Positions 11,901-22,038 of a DNA stretch of 42,002 nt are shown in pieces (the stretch's first letter is position 1; each line of letters starts with the position of its first letter). Under the pieces are notes generated by a model, which did no database searches, had not been told where the DNA came from, and worked only from the letters and a program-made list of their open reading frames with translations. This stretch comes from Mycoemilia scoparia (lineage: Eukaryota > Kickxellomycota > Kickxellomycetes > Kickxellales > Kickxellaceae). The position numbers were made by a program, and so were the translations under genes. The DNA lies in NCBI GenBank assembly GCA_027575805.1, contig JANBPU010000145.1, positions 1 to 42,002 on the forward strand, in the 5' to 3' direction.

Positions 11901-13199
11901 ACCTCAGTAAGCACAGAGACAAGCCCCAGTTTTATATACACGGCTTTTACTATAGAAACTAAAGGATTTGCTCTTATCTCTATGGTCGTGGATACCTGGA
12001 GACTGCTGAACTTTACAACGGCAATATATTTATCAAATTGTCCAAATATGCGTTATGAAAGACCACACACATCATCTTATTTAAAATGACCATTATCTAT
12101 CATTTTGACGAAGAACGATTATAATGACACTTTGACCACACCCACATTGAGAATTGCCAGTTCAGTTGGGTTCAGGTGCAGACTATGGTTTCCGTCCAAT
12201 CAAAAATGTCTGGGACATTTTATACTGAGCAGGTACAAACCGTGCTGACTTTGAGATACTGTCACAACTATATTTCTAAACAGTTTGTATTTTGCTGTGT
12301 GCCTGCGCTGGATCTTTTTGCCCATATTTAAATACGTGTATGTGCTTAAAGTTATAGCAAGCACGCTGCTGGCACCATATATATTTCCACAGACACTACC
12401 ACCACCACCATCACCACTACTACTACTACTTTCATTATCCTATATACAAACGATAATCAGCAAAGCAAGAAAAACATACCTCTTCAGAAAGAACAAATTG
12501 GATATAGTCAGACCAGATGACACCGGCTTCACGATCAAAACCGATGTATCCCAGACAATATTCATAAGCACTAGCAACTTCGTCCCGTTTCTCACTAATG
12601 ATTTTCCCATCAGGACCAGAGTTAACTTGGTTGACAAATTTTATATAGATACGCCATAAATCGACAGATACCACCGAGTCTGTTGTCTTGGTGAATATCT
12701 CGACTAATGCCTGATGACTATTTGAATCTAATTCAAGCTGTGCCAACTCCTTCCAGTATCGACCCGCTGTTGGGAACCTAGTCAAAAAGCGTCTATACGC
12801 TTCCCGCTTCATTGCCGGGTTATTCTCTTTATCAACCTCGCTAAGTAACTTTATCCATGCCCCTGCATTATAGGACCGCTGTGCTATCTCGTGTTCTTGG
12901 ATTTTTATCTTTTCATTGCTAGCAGATAAGCTCAGCTGTACATTTTCATGTGCTGTAGCTCCTCCTCCTCCTCCTGATGCTGCTGAAGGTGGAGAATGAA
13001 TATAACTTACACTCCCAGTGTCATTATTGTTTGGTTCTCCAGTAGGACTTTTATCATTGTCATTATTACTACCACTAACAGCCAATTGTGTTTGTGTCCC
13101 TAGCATATTATTACTATTATTGGCATTATCACCGGGACCTTCAGCTGTAGAAGTAATATTGGATGGTGTGTTTTCGAATGATTTCTGTGATTCCATCAT
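8960..13199 (-). CDS. RNA14: mRNA 3'-end-processing protein RNA14 (CstF-77 homologue)
   Basis: Scaffold subunit of cleavage factor IA in pre-mRNA cleavage and polyadenylation. Six exons in transcription order: 13199-12480, 11768-11628, 11533-11247, 11157-11071, 10985-9631 and 9528-8960. All junction phases agree, giving 1052 aa. Residues 1-135 are disordered. HAT repeats of the Suf domain begin near residue 140 with NAGAWIKLLSEVDKEN, RFLTRFPTAGRYWKELAQLE and VDLWRIYIKFVNQVN, and continue through ALNYLRFYPEIW, GFLSKYMEFLVQIGDGQNLR and LKPLWNLISDYE. An acidic linker lies at about 490-540. The segment GDVATYIYEKL (about 850) probably belongs to the RNA15/CstF-64-binding tail. The C-terminus (1009-1033) is an RGG box, unusual and possibly RNA-binding. 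Intron 1 is 711 nt, far longer than the others (85-102 nt). The start at 13199 is the first of two adjacent ATGs; in-frame upstream sequence is leader-like. Confidence 0.93.
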
Positions 13200-14220
13200 T
13201 TTTACGTGTTCCTTAACACTGGTAATGATGACTAAAAACTGTACTTCTTTTTCCCTAGTATTTTGGTTGTAGTTTCTCAAAATCTTCAAGCAATTGAACG
13301 AATAAGTTCGAGATTTAAAGGCCTTTCGGTTATATACAAAGTAACAAAACAAGAGAAAAGAAAGTATTGCTTATTGGCTTAGTTTCGCTACTGTGTTTCT
13401 TTTTATCATTCGACCAGTGGGAAAAATGCATGGTCAAGGTTGGGCGATCTACTGCATAAAAAAAGGCTACTATCAGCTTTAATCAGTCTATCCCCAAAGG
13501 TTGAGAAAAATTATATGTATCACCAGGATCTAGTTTATCATGAACTGTTTCATTTCAAGCGTAAAAAAGCTTATAGTGCCAAAGCTATCTGAAAATGGCA
13601 AACTGATTTTTGTTTGCTTACTTATAGAGGGGGTTTTATTATAACCAGCTGACACCAATTTAAAGAGAAGTGTATTTCTTTGATCGTATCTTGAGTAGTT
13701 TATGATTAATTCATTCTGTTCTTTGGTTTCAGTTAAAGTCCAATGGTGCTTTTCCAACCAATATAAATATTTAAGGAATATGAGCCTTTGTCAATGATAG
13801 TTGGGCAATAGTAATCTTCATTGCAATTTAAGTTTGTGGTATACCAGTACAAGTTTAACACCATTTTCCTCTTTTTATTCAAAAAATCGGAATTTTGCTT
13901 TAAAACAAACATTGATGAAAAAAATATGGGTAGTTATTTTTGAAAAGTAGCGATTTGCTAATACTGTGATCACCCATTTGACCACCAAAAGGTACCCTTC
14001 AAAAATTATGATCCATGTGATCCATTCAATTACAATGTTTCCATTATCATTGCTGTGTTTATTGTGTTTTGAGTACTTGATAAAAGGTTCAGTATCTTTA
14101 TTCAGCAAAAGTCGATAGATTAGAAGCTGTCATTTTAAATGTTAAAAAACTAATAATTTAATAAAAAATTGAAGAATACGATGTTCAAATTTTACTATAA
14201 TTTTGTGAAACGATAGGCAT
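13200..14220. other. intergenic region with one MITE-like copy
   Basis: Lies between the RNA14 promoter and the tyrosinase 3' end. It contains a short family A element (13926-14016). Open frames at 13530-13757 and 13875-14108 on the minus strand have no support; the latter overlaps the repeat. Confidence 0.5.
13926..14016. repeat. MITE-like element, family A copy 3
   Basis: The left end ATGGGTAGTTATTTTTGAAAAG is matched inverted at the right by CCCTTCAAAAATTATGATCCAT. The middle CACCCATTTGACCACCAAAA resembles, in the opposite sense, the interior of other copies. About 91 bp; the shortest full copy. Confidence 0.65.
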
Positions 14221-16227
14221 CTATATAGCGCCGTTTTCTTGAATGTATTTGTTGACAAAGTCGTGAAGCCGCTTAGCTTCAGCTGGGTCTAGTTTTTGAG
14301 ATAGGATCCATTCTTGTGGAATATCCGGTACTCTAATATGTTTTGATGAAGAACTGGCTGGGCTGGCTTCATATGCAGGCGCCTGCTTGGCATCTGTTCC
14401 GTTGGATGGCTTTCCATCTCTTTGAAGGTTAGCACTGCTACTGTCGTCTTCAGTTTCGTCGCTTTCTGCAACAGATTCCAGATCCTCATCCTCATCGCCG
14501 CCTTCCTCATTTCCTTCGTCACTATCATCGTCACTTGGTTCTGATTCGCTTTCAGCATCGACCTCACCAGCTCTATTTGAAGAATCTGTGTCCCTATTCA
14601 CACCAGATGCACCATCTGCTTCGTCATCATCGTCAGCCTCCTGGTCCTTTTCAGATTCACCGTCACGGCGGAAGAAGCGTCTACCAGGGATGAAGTTTCG
14701 ACCAAATTGGGGCTGTGGTCTTTGGAACTGCAATACCCTGTTATTCATTGGTGGTGAGTTGAATCTGTTGGCAAACTGGTTGACTCCAAAGGGCGATATT
14801 GGTCTGAAGAGTGGTTGAGGGGCTGGTCTACTGAGCTGTCTGAACCGTGGTTGTGCAAATTGATTTGGATTGAAGATGTTGCCTTGCTGTATCTGTGGCT
14901 GTGGCTGTTGCTGGTTCTGTCTCTGGAGACTGCTTGCTAAGACAGCATGGACCCTTGGTTCTGGCCTTGCAGCAATAATCCTTGGATCGGGCTGAGCGGG
15001 AGGAACAACGACGGTTTTTACTGGACGTTGGTTGTTGTTTGGCTGAACGATCTGGGTCACGATATTAGGAACAACTTTGGCTGCATTTCTTGCTTGGCCT
15101 TGTGGCGATGTAGCGGTGGCAGCAGGTTGCAGACCGTCAGGTGGGCGTACGTCATCATAGGTATAGCAAAAGCCGTTACTGAAGGCGTCGACGGCTTCAC
15201 GAGCTGTGATTCCATAGAACGGAAGTCGAGTGTTGGGCCCTATCCAATTATTATTGGCATCCATGCCATTCACTTCGAATCTGCGGGACCCAGGGTCACC
15301 CATCTGCCATTGTAAAAAGAGCCTGTCGATCATAGAATGATGCATGAAAAATATTGGACTATATCGTAAAAACGCTTAGAGTTAGCACAGTAATTTGACC
15401 AATCAAACGAAGCGGGACTGTCAAGACAGGAGTTTCAGATTCTACAGGAGCCATACTCCCATAGGAACCAATGCTCTACTTTGGATTTGACACAATCCAA
15501 ATAATCCCTAAACCATTTGTATGCGTATAAACACACATACTAAATTTACTTACTCTATTGGCGCCCACATAGTGGAAAAGTCGCCTCCAAGTCCAAGATG
15601 GACAACACCATGGGATCCATTTTCGATGCTAGTACGTAGTTGAGAGTATGACCTTGATGTTTGAATGATACTGTTAAGTGCGCCAGTTGGCCAGAAGGCT
15701 CCGGTAGAACGCCCATAGCGGTAGGCACGCTGTATACAAGACCTTTGTGGGTAGAGTTTACCCCAGTTAGCCTCAAGACCATCCATAATACATCCGTTCC
15801 AGCCGGCACCATTGCCGCCAAACCATGCTGGACCCAAAATTTCAGAGTTTTCTGGGCTGGCGGCATCAATAGACCAGTCCCAGTATGGCAGCGACAGACC
15901 TGGTTCGATGGACTGCAAAGCTGACTCAAAGTGCTGGATGTAGGCTCGATGCCAAATAAGGAATAGATCGTTTCCGTGGATATTATGAGATGCAGTGTCG
16001 TGGAGACGTGCAAAGCTGTCCATCCATCCTCTACGGTGCATTTCGCTGAGCGCTCTCATAAAGCGATCCTTTTCATCAGAGGTGAGACGGCGCAGTTCCT
16101 TGCGAACAGCTGGCTGTGTACAAGCCGTGTTTTGGAGTGAAAATGGTGGAAGGTCTTGAGCACTGACCATACCAATTATATGGGATAGAGCCAGAAGCCC
16201 AGTTGCGGCCAAGGCGAAAAAACGCAT
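14221..16227 (-). CDS. secreted tyrosinase with long acidic tail
   Basis: A type-3 copper enzyme that oxidises monophenols and/or diphenols to quinones (melanin-type chemistry). Exon 1 is 16227-15554 and exon 2 is 15358-14221. The 195-nt intron (GTAAGT donor) splits an Asp codon, restoring APIDPIFFMHH; 603 aa. A signal peptide ends near residue 24 (MRFFALAATGLLALS...SAQ). CuA ligands are H76, H84 and H93 in HDTASHNIHGNDLFLIWHR. CuB has H206 and H210 (HGVVH) plus H231 or H232 (FFMHHSMIDRLF). There is no Cys next to the CuA histidines, so no thioether bridge is expected. YTY at 290-292 matches the Y-x-Y motif that closes fungal catalytic cores. Beyond it come a Gln/Pro/Asn-rich stretch (about 369-450), RRFFRR (451-456) and an Asp/Glu/Ser block (about 458-532), not typical tyrosinase domains. 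RRFFRR could be a processing site. Confidence 0.92.
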
Positions 16228-18046
16228 CCTTTATGATTCCTATTCGATTGGAAAGCAGCATCATTAGCATCATTGTCATGTATGACTTGTCCAATTGGGC
16301 ATTATGATATATGATAATCATTTGTATACTTTAGAGTTATAACTCTAGAATTATTAATCTCACCTTTTTTCTTATACGAACAGATATGAATGTATAGAAA
16401 TGCTAATTGTGTTGTTAGATGTTTATAAAGATGAGCTAAGCTGTAACCTACAAGTCAATATATCTTGCAGGGAAGATATAAGTTAAAAGTCCTGAAAAGA
16501 TTTTGTTGGAGAAACTGGGAACCAGGAATTAGATGCCAAACCCTCGGCATTATGTACTAACCAGGCCCTGAGGTTTTCAGGTACTGCATCTCCATTTCTT
16601 TGAAGAAATTAAAACTACAAGTAAATTCACGTATATTCATCAATGCTTGTAGACGAACTTTTGGAATTGGTGATCCAAATTATAGAATTGATTGTTTTAC
16701 TGTTTTTTCCTGGCTTGGTAGCTCTGGAAAAGATGCGCCATAGATGTGGGGTAGGCGGTGTTTCAGTTTAATAATACCAGCATTGCAGACTCATTTGTAC
16801 TTTGTAAATACCAATTGGTTTGTTTCACTTTTCTATATATCATTATTAAATGGCTATGAGCTTCCAAACGCTAGGATCCATTAGCCAAATGAATCGGGGC
16901 CTTATAATTAACACATTAGTTTATCGTACTGATTAATGAAGCATTCAAGCTCTGAACATTTTATGGGCATGTGGGCATGACTATATGTGAGTATGAATAC
17001 TATTACGTGTTTGAAATTGGCCCCCGTTAGACTGGGCCTGTGCGGCAGAAAGGGAATTTTGACACTAAACCAACATCAGTTCCGAAAAACTGACGGCCCG
17101 TGAACTTAGGATGTCGATCTAAAAAATAGCGTACTAACAGTACAATAGACCATTGTAGTTATTAAAAACGACATGCATCTATGGGCGTTTTGTGCTAGAA
17201 AAATGAGCTTTCTAGAACTAGGAACAATGAAAACACAGGCACCTGTTGCTATTATAAAAGCTGGATTAGAAGGAGCAAGCTGGTTTTCTTGTTCCGAGCG
17301 AATATGTTTTTGTGGACTTGGAAGTCCTTTGCGATGTCTATCAGTGTAAAGATATTAGTGTAATTTGTCATGGCGAAGGTGGTGCTGGCCAATTCTACTC
17401 TTGGTGTGTATGTAGCATTGCATAGATACAACAGGCAATTGGACAGACCCAGAAAAGACACTCAAAGGCTTGGTCCAGTCACTTCCTGTTTACATTTGTA
17501 CTCCAAATAAAAATGTAAGCTATGTTTAAATGATGTGAGCATCATCCAAGTACAGCACGGGCTTAATCATCATAGTATTCCCACACTGACTCCAGGGAGA
17601 TGTGTGTATAGAGGATAGGCGTTAAACATGATTCTGGCCACTTAGAACGAGACTTCCACGTTGTTTTAACCAAAAGGGGTTATTTGCATTGCAACGCGGT
17701 CAAAATTTATTCGCCGAAAATGGAAAGCCGACGGCCCGTCATATTTGCGCACAACAACTGTTGGCTGCGGGCAAATCGCCACTGTTTAGAAATCACCTAA
17801 TCACAAGCATGAGTCTAATCTTCCAATCAAGTGTGTTTCTACTGTGTCTTTCAGACTGAACTCTTCAGGTCTTCTGTGGCTCCTACGTAACCAAGCATTT
17901 TGAAAGCATGAAGAAGGGCTGCAATCAGTTAAAGGAGGTCGAAATTTTAGGGCTATAAAAAGGAAGGCCTTTTCCCCCAATTTCAATTTCATCATCACAC
18001 TTTACACACTAGTATCTAGTCTCGATCTTAACAACACAAACTCACA
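16228..18046. other. divergent promoter region, tyrosinase / uricase
   Basis: About 1.8 kb between divergently transcribed genes. A TATAAAC on the minus strand near 16421-16427 could serve the tyrosinase; TATAAAA at 17954-17960 serves uricase. The 10-mer GACGGCCCGT occurs twice on the plus strand (17092-17101, 17730-17739), each downstream of CCGAAAA. Open frames in between have no support. Confidence 0.5.
17954..17960 (+). promoter_or_regulatory. uricase TATA box
   Basis: TATAAAA in GGGCTATAAAAAGG, 87 nt upstream of the uricase ATG, followed by a pyrimidine-rich stretch. Strong match and good spacing for a highly expressed gene. Confidence 0.7.
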
Positions 18047-19003
18047 ATGTCTTCCACTACCTCTACCTCCTTCATCAAGTCCCAGGCCTACGGTAAGGCT
18101 CGCGTCCGCGTCGTCCGCGTCGTCCGCCAACCTGACGGCTGGCAAGAGCTCGTTGACTACTCCGTCCGCGTCCTCTTGAGCGGTGACCAGTTCGAGAGCT
18201 CCTACACCGCTGGTGACAACAAGCTCGTCGTTGCCACTGACTCTCAGAAGAACATTGTCTACTACCTCGCCAAGGTCCTCAAGCCCGAACAGGTCATGGT
18301 CCCCGAGCGCTTTGCTGCTGAGATCGCCGACTTCATGGTCAAGAAGTACGACCACGTTACCGCCGCCCACGTTCACATCACCACCCGCCCATGGGAGCGC
18401 CAGAAGTTCGCTGGCCGTGACCACCCCCACTCCTTCGTCCGCGAGGGTAAGGAGACCCGCTGGACCAACGTTGTTGCCACCAAGACCAACCCCCCTGCTG
18501 CTACCTCCGTCAAGTTCGAGATCGTCTCTGGTCTTGAGGACCTCCAGATCTTGAAGACCACCAACTCTTCCTTCGTTGACTTCTACCGCGATGAGTTTGC
18601 CACCCTCCCAGACATGGCTGACCGCATTGTCTCCACCAACGTTGAGACCAAGTGGCGCTACATCTTCAGCTCCAAGGGAGCCGTCGAGAAGGCCAACTTC
18701 AACGGTGTCTACGATGGTGTCAAGCGCAACACCCTCGACACCTTCGTCAACGACCCCCGCGCCTGGGTCCACGCCTCCGTCCAGACCACCCTCTACATCA
18801 TGGCTGACCGCATCCTCAAGGAATTCCCTGAGATCGATGATGTCTACTACGCTCTCCCCAACAACCACGTCTTCCCCGTCGACCTCTCTCCCTTCGGTCT
18901 TAAGAACCTCCAGGGTGACGCCACCGTCTACAACCCCATCCGTGACCCATCCGGATACATCACTGGTACCATCTCCCGCAAGTCCAGCGCTCCTAAGCTC
19001 TAA
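18047..19003 (+). CDS. UOX: uricase (urate oxidase)
   Basis: Oxidises urate to 5-hydroxyisourate with release of H2O2 in purine breakdown, normally in the peroxisome; cofactor-free. Single exon, 318 aa, close to the family's usual length of about 300. Residues equivalent to the active site are visible: K17 (AYGKARVRVV), T64 (LVVATDSQKN), F176 and R193 (17 residues apart, as in the Aspergillus enzyme), and H274 (LPNNHVFPVDLSPF). The C-terminus is SAPKL: the last three residues PKL are a weak variant of the SKL signal. Third positions are overwhelmingly C or G, unlike neighbouring genes, which indicates selection for high expression and also creates a long antisense open frame. The leader ends CACAATG. 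It has a strong TATA box. Nitrogen-source regulation would be expected from the family, but I saw no decisive sites. Confidence 0.96.
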   Translation: MSSTTSTSFIKSQAYGKARVRVVRVVRQPDGWQELVDYSVRVLLSGDQFESSYTAGDNKLVVATDSQKNIVYYLAKVLKPEQVMVPERFAAEIADFMVKKYDHVTAAHVHITTRPWERQKFAGRDHPHSFVREGKETRWTNVVATKTNPPAATSVKFEIVSGLEDLQILKTTNSSFVDFYRDEFATLPDMADRIVSTNVETKWRYIFSSKGAVEKANFNGVYDGVKRNTLDTFVNDPRAWVHASVQTTLYIMADRILKEFPEIDDVYYALPNNHVFPVDLSPFGLKNLQGDATVYNPIRDPSGYITGTISRKSSAPKL

Positions 19004-19431
19004 ACCTGTCTTGTGCCTGACGAACTCCTTTCCTTTCTTCCCCCGCGAGTTTTGTTTTTAGATCGTGTAAACTATGGTAATTTTATATCAATATCTATCA
19101 TGGATTATCTAGCACATTTTTAGAGCTAGAAATGTTTTAATAGAAATATCATATAACATAACATATTTTGATCAAGTTATACATTATTAAGTGCAATCTC
19201 TCCTTGACTAACATGTTGATAATAGTCACCTTTTTTATTGCCATGCTATTCACCCATAACAAAATCTTTCAATTTGTAATGACATGGGCACTTGTTTTAT
19301 TGGCCAAAACACTACACCATGTCTTTTTCGATAGAAACACTTCATATATTTATTCTAACAGGTCCCTATTACTTTTAGTTGTGTGTATAAGCTTTTATTA
19401 AAGCGCGTAAAGCAGATCAAGAATACATGAG
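19004..19431. other. uricase 3' region and NDUFAF3 promoter
   Basis: AT-rich spacer between tandem plus-strand genes. An open frame at 19168-19401 encodes a hydrophobic low-information peptide and is not supported. No repeat recognised. Confidence 0.5.
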
Positions 19432-19435
19432 ATGA
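19427..19435 (+). promoter_or_regulatory. minimal uORF at NDUFAF3 start
   Basis: ATG AGA TGA: a two-codon upstream reading frame whose stop overlaps the first ATG of the NDUFAF3 frame (19432). Whether ribosomes use it depends on the transcription start, which is unknown. Confidence 0.35.
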
Positions 19436-20557
19436 TGGCTTTTCGTTTTGGGCTAAACAAAGCTACTGCTATGGCCAGTAGTGCCAGTAGAGGGTTTTCA
19501 ATAAAAGAATTGACCATTTTCCAGAAAGCGATCCCAAGTCAATCATCAAAGCTGCGTCTCCACACTATTGCCCAGCATCACAAATACCACAACAACAATG
19601 GGCTTATAAACGTTACAACCAAGGTATTATCTGTTGTACCTGCCGAGAATAAACAATGTTTCCATACCAATACATTCAACCACGTGAACGAAGAGAAAGG
19701 CCGGGAGCGGAGCGAGCTTCCAATAAGATCAACCCTATCAAATATATTTGCGCCAAGTGAGAGCACTTTGTATGTTGAGAGCGACCTCAAGGATGGCTTT
19801 ATGCTGAGCAATAACACCAAAGTAAATGGGCCAATGCTTATAATAAATGGGGAAGCCTTCGAATGGAAAATATCTGTTCATGATTTCTCCACTGATACCA
19901 GCAAGAACAATGGAAAGGATGGCCATCCGTTCAAAAGTATCGACAGAGATGCATTCAAGGTTCTAGAAGTAGTAAATCCGAAGCCGGGTAAGTAAATAAA
20001 TCCCTAATAGTGCGCATATGCCTGGTAGTTTTTGAAGGGTGCCTTTTGGTGGCCGCTAATGATTATAGGGGAAATCCCAGCCAAATGAGTGACCTTATAG
20101 CCCTTCGAAAATAACTACCTATATGGATCACTATGTTTGTTATTATCATCATCATTGGTATTTCTAATGGCGTTTATTGCCAAAGAGTTTATCAATGAAT
20201 TCTTTTTATTAAATCTGTGGGGTTTGGTTTAATGTTCTAATCAATTTATCTGTGATTTAGAGATGTTGGTCCTTGGAACTGGAGCCACGTCCTATATGCT
20301 GCCCCCAGATGTACGAGATTATCTAACAAACATTGGCATACCCGTTGAGCAATCAAATACCGTAAGTACATCAAGATTGCAACATGGTTTATAAAGCGCC
20401 ATCTTAATTTTATATCAAGATACTTTATCTTTTCAATTATGTTAAAATGGCACAATTGAACCTTATTATATAGAGACATGCTTGCTCAACATATAATGTA
20501 CTTGTTGATGAAGGCAGACGAGTAGCACTGGCTGTAGTTCTCACTATCCAAAAGTAA
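19432..20557 (+). CDS. NDUFAF3: NDUFAF3-like complex I assembly factor
   Basis: Mitochondrial assembly factor for respiratory complex I (Mth938/DUF498 fold). Exons 19432-19987, 20261-20361 and 20474-20557; introns of 273 and 112 nt; 246 aa. The first ~80 residues are basic and hydroxylated without acidic clusters, a good mitochondrial presequence. The domain follows: LKDGFMLSNNTKVNGPMLII (120-139), EAFEWKI, VLEVVNPKPEMLVLGTGA (across exons 1-2), PPDVRDYL, GIPVEQSNT, then RHACSTYNVLVDEGRRVAL in exon 3, the family's conserved A-C-x-T-(F/Y)-N-x-L-x-x-E-G-R-R-V. The protein ends 8 residues later, as is common. Intron 1 contains a complete family A element (20017-20122). Start: ATGATG at 19432 or 19435. 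Presence implies the organism keeps complex I. Confidence 0.93.
20017..20122. repeat. MITE-like element, family A copy 4 (intronic)
   Basis: Lies fully inside NDUFAF3 intron 1 (19988-20260). The left end ATGCCTGGTAGTTTTTGAAGGGT pairs with CCCTTCGAAAATAACTACCTAT at the right. The interior TTGGTGGCCGCTAATGATTATAGG and CCCAGCCAAATGAGT match the family core. Confidence 0.7.
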
Positions 20558-21435
20558 ATGCTGAGGCTGTACTTCTTTCCTGGACTATTCGTATCGTTTG
20601 TGATTAGTATTTTAGAAATAAAGTGATGAAAACCAAGCGATAGTAATGACAACAACATGCCTTTATTCTTTTCCTTAAGCTACACTGGAAACTTATTGCA
20701 CTTCCATTATGGTTATTATGTATATAAAACAATTTACTGGGATTGCTCATGGAGTTGATGCCAGCCAAAGCGCAACAAGTTCGCCTAGCAAACAGGTAAA
20801 GAGGTCTTGCGGCCACACATTAGTAATCATACTGTGTTTTGGGGGCATTGTCACTGGCCCAAAATAAGCGATGTTGTTCAAAGAGTCGACAAAGGACAGC
20901 TTGGAGTAGCAGGCGAAACAGCTCAATCTGAAACAAAGGTTTTAGCTTGGCTTTTTTATGATTAGTAATCCTCATTTAAGGTACCCGCTTATGCAGCTAC
21001 AGAACGAGAGACATTTTATGTGAGCTGGGCAAATGTTTGTGGTCACCATGCATGTGCGAGATAGTGTGTGTGAACATCGAAACCGTCACAAAGTAGTTTA
21101 AGAACCATGGTGGTAAATAAATATATTATATGCGACTCGTTATTTTCTGTATAATGATCGACGGTTGTTTTAAAAATAACCAATCATAAAGGAATGACGT
21201 TTCAAGGTGCTCGATAAATGGGTGTTCCTGAAGACATGGTGTTGTAGCTGAGCCTTGTATTATTAATACATTTTGATATGGCTGTCGAAAAACAAGTATA
21301 AATAACAGCCTGGATGCCATGATGGCTTGAAAATATCACCAACAAAGATACCACAAGTACTGCCTAGCGATTCGTCAATCCAGCCTCTGCATACCCAGCC
21401 AACATTCCAAATAACACCATCATCATCATCACACA
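20558..21435. other. intergenic, NDUFAF3 to GST
   Basis: About 880 bp. The last 140 bp hold the GST promoter, with TATAAATA at 21297-21304 and a CAT-repeat leader (CATCATCATCATC) next to the start codon. The rest shows no gene or repeat that I recognise. Confidence 0.5.
21297..21304 (+). promoter_or_regulatory. GST TATA box
   Basis: TATAAATA 132 nt upstream of the GST start codon; good consensus and spacing. Confidence 0.6.
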
Positions 21436-22038
21436 ATGACTGCCTCTCCTAGCTACGAACTAATCTACTTCAAAACCACAGGTCTAGCCGAAGGTTCCCG
21501 CATCATTCTCAACCTCGCTGGCGCCAACTGGAAAGAAACCAACCCTACAGATTGGCCCTCGCTCAAGCCATCGATGCCATTCGAGCGCATCCCAATTCTC
21601 ATCGAACGTAATGAAGGCAGCGAAGACTTTGTTCTCTCTGAGAGTGAAGTCATTGAACGCTATCTTGCTCGCAAATATGGTTTCATTTCATCTGATCCCA
21701 AGCTCGCTGCCAAGCAAGAGCAAGTTCGTGCTCAGTTCTCTGATGCCAGACAACTGGCAACCGAGGTCTTTGTTCGCAAGAACGAAACTCACCGTCAACG
21801 CCTGATCGAACAAGTTCAGCTCATTGTTCGTAAACACGAAGAGCTCCTGGAAAAGAATGGCAATAATGGCCACTACTTTGGTGACAGTGTTACTTATCCC
21901 GACATTGCTGCCTATGTTATCATCAATGCCCTTAGAGACTATGGATTCCCTGAGCAGCTTACCGAAGATGTTGCTCCTCGTCTTAACAAGCTCCAAAAAG
22001 TAGTTGGCAATACTATAGCTGCCGCCAAGAAGCAGTAA
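21436..22038 (+). CDS. glutathione S-transferase (sigma-like)
   Basis: Cytosolic enzyme joining glutathione to electrophiles, or isomerising/reducing with it. Single exon, 200 aa, typical of the family. The N-terminal thioredoxin-fold domain (1-83) starts YELIYFKTTGLAEGSRI, where Y11 is the likely catalytic Tyr by analogy with sigma-class enzymes. A cis-Pro lies at 53 (ERIPILI) and the glutathione gamma-glutamyl site at VLSESEVIERYLARKYG (66-82). The all-helical C-terminal domain includes HYFGDSVTYPDIAAYVI, carrying the N-capping Asp motif. Position 40 is the Trp of the loop that often contacts glutathione. No membrane or targeting signal. Substrate cannot be inferred. Related fungal proteins include prostaglandin-D-synthase-like GSTs, so the class assignment is moderate while the family is secure. 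Confidence 0.93.
   Translation: MTASPSYELIYFKTTGLAEGSRIILNLAGANWKETNPTDWPSLKPSMPFERIPILIERNEGSEDFVLSESEVIERYLARKYGFISSDPKLAAKQEQVRAQFSDARQLATEVFVRKNETHRQRLIEQVQLIVRKHEELLEKNGNNGHYFGDSVTYPDIAAYVIINALRDYGFPEQLTEDVAPRLNKLQKVVGNTIAAAKKQ

Noticed and set aside
12285..12659. 124-codon plus-strand open frame
   Set aside because: It overlaps RNA14 exon 1 in antisense and crosses its intron; the triplet repeat explains the Pro/Leu run.
18002..18868. 288-codon open frame antisense to uricase
   Set aside because: It is rich in Val/Gly/Asp/Glu/Leu, exactly as expected from reading the complement of a gene with C/G-ending codons. The sense frame is an unmistakable uricase.
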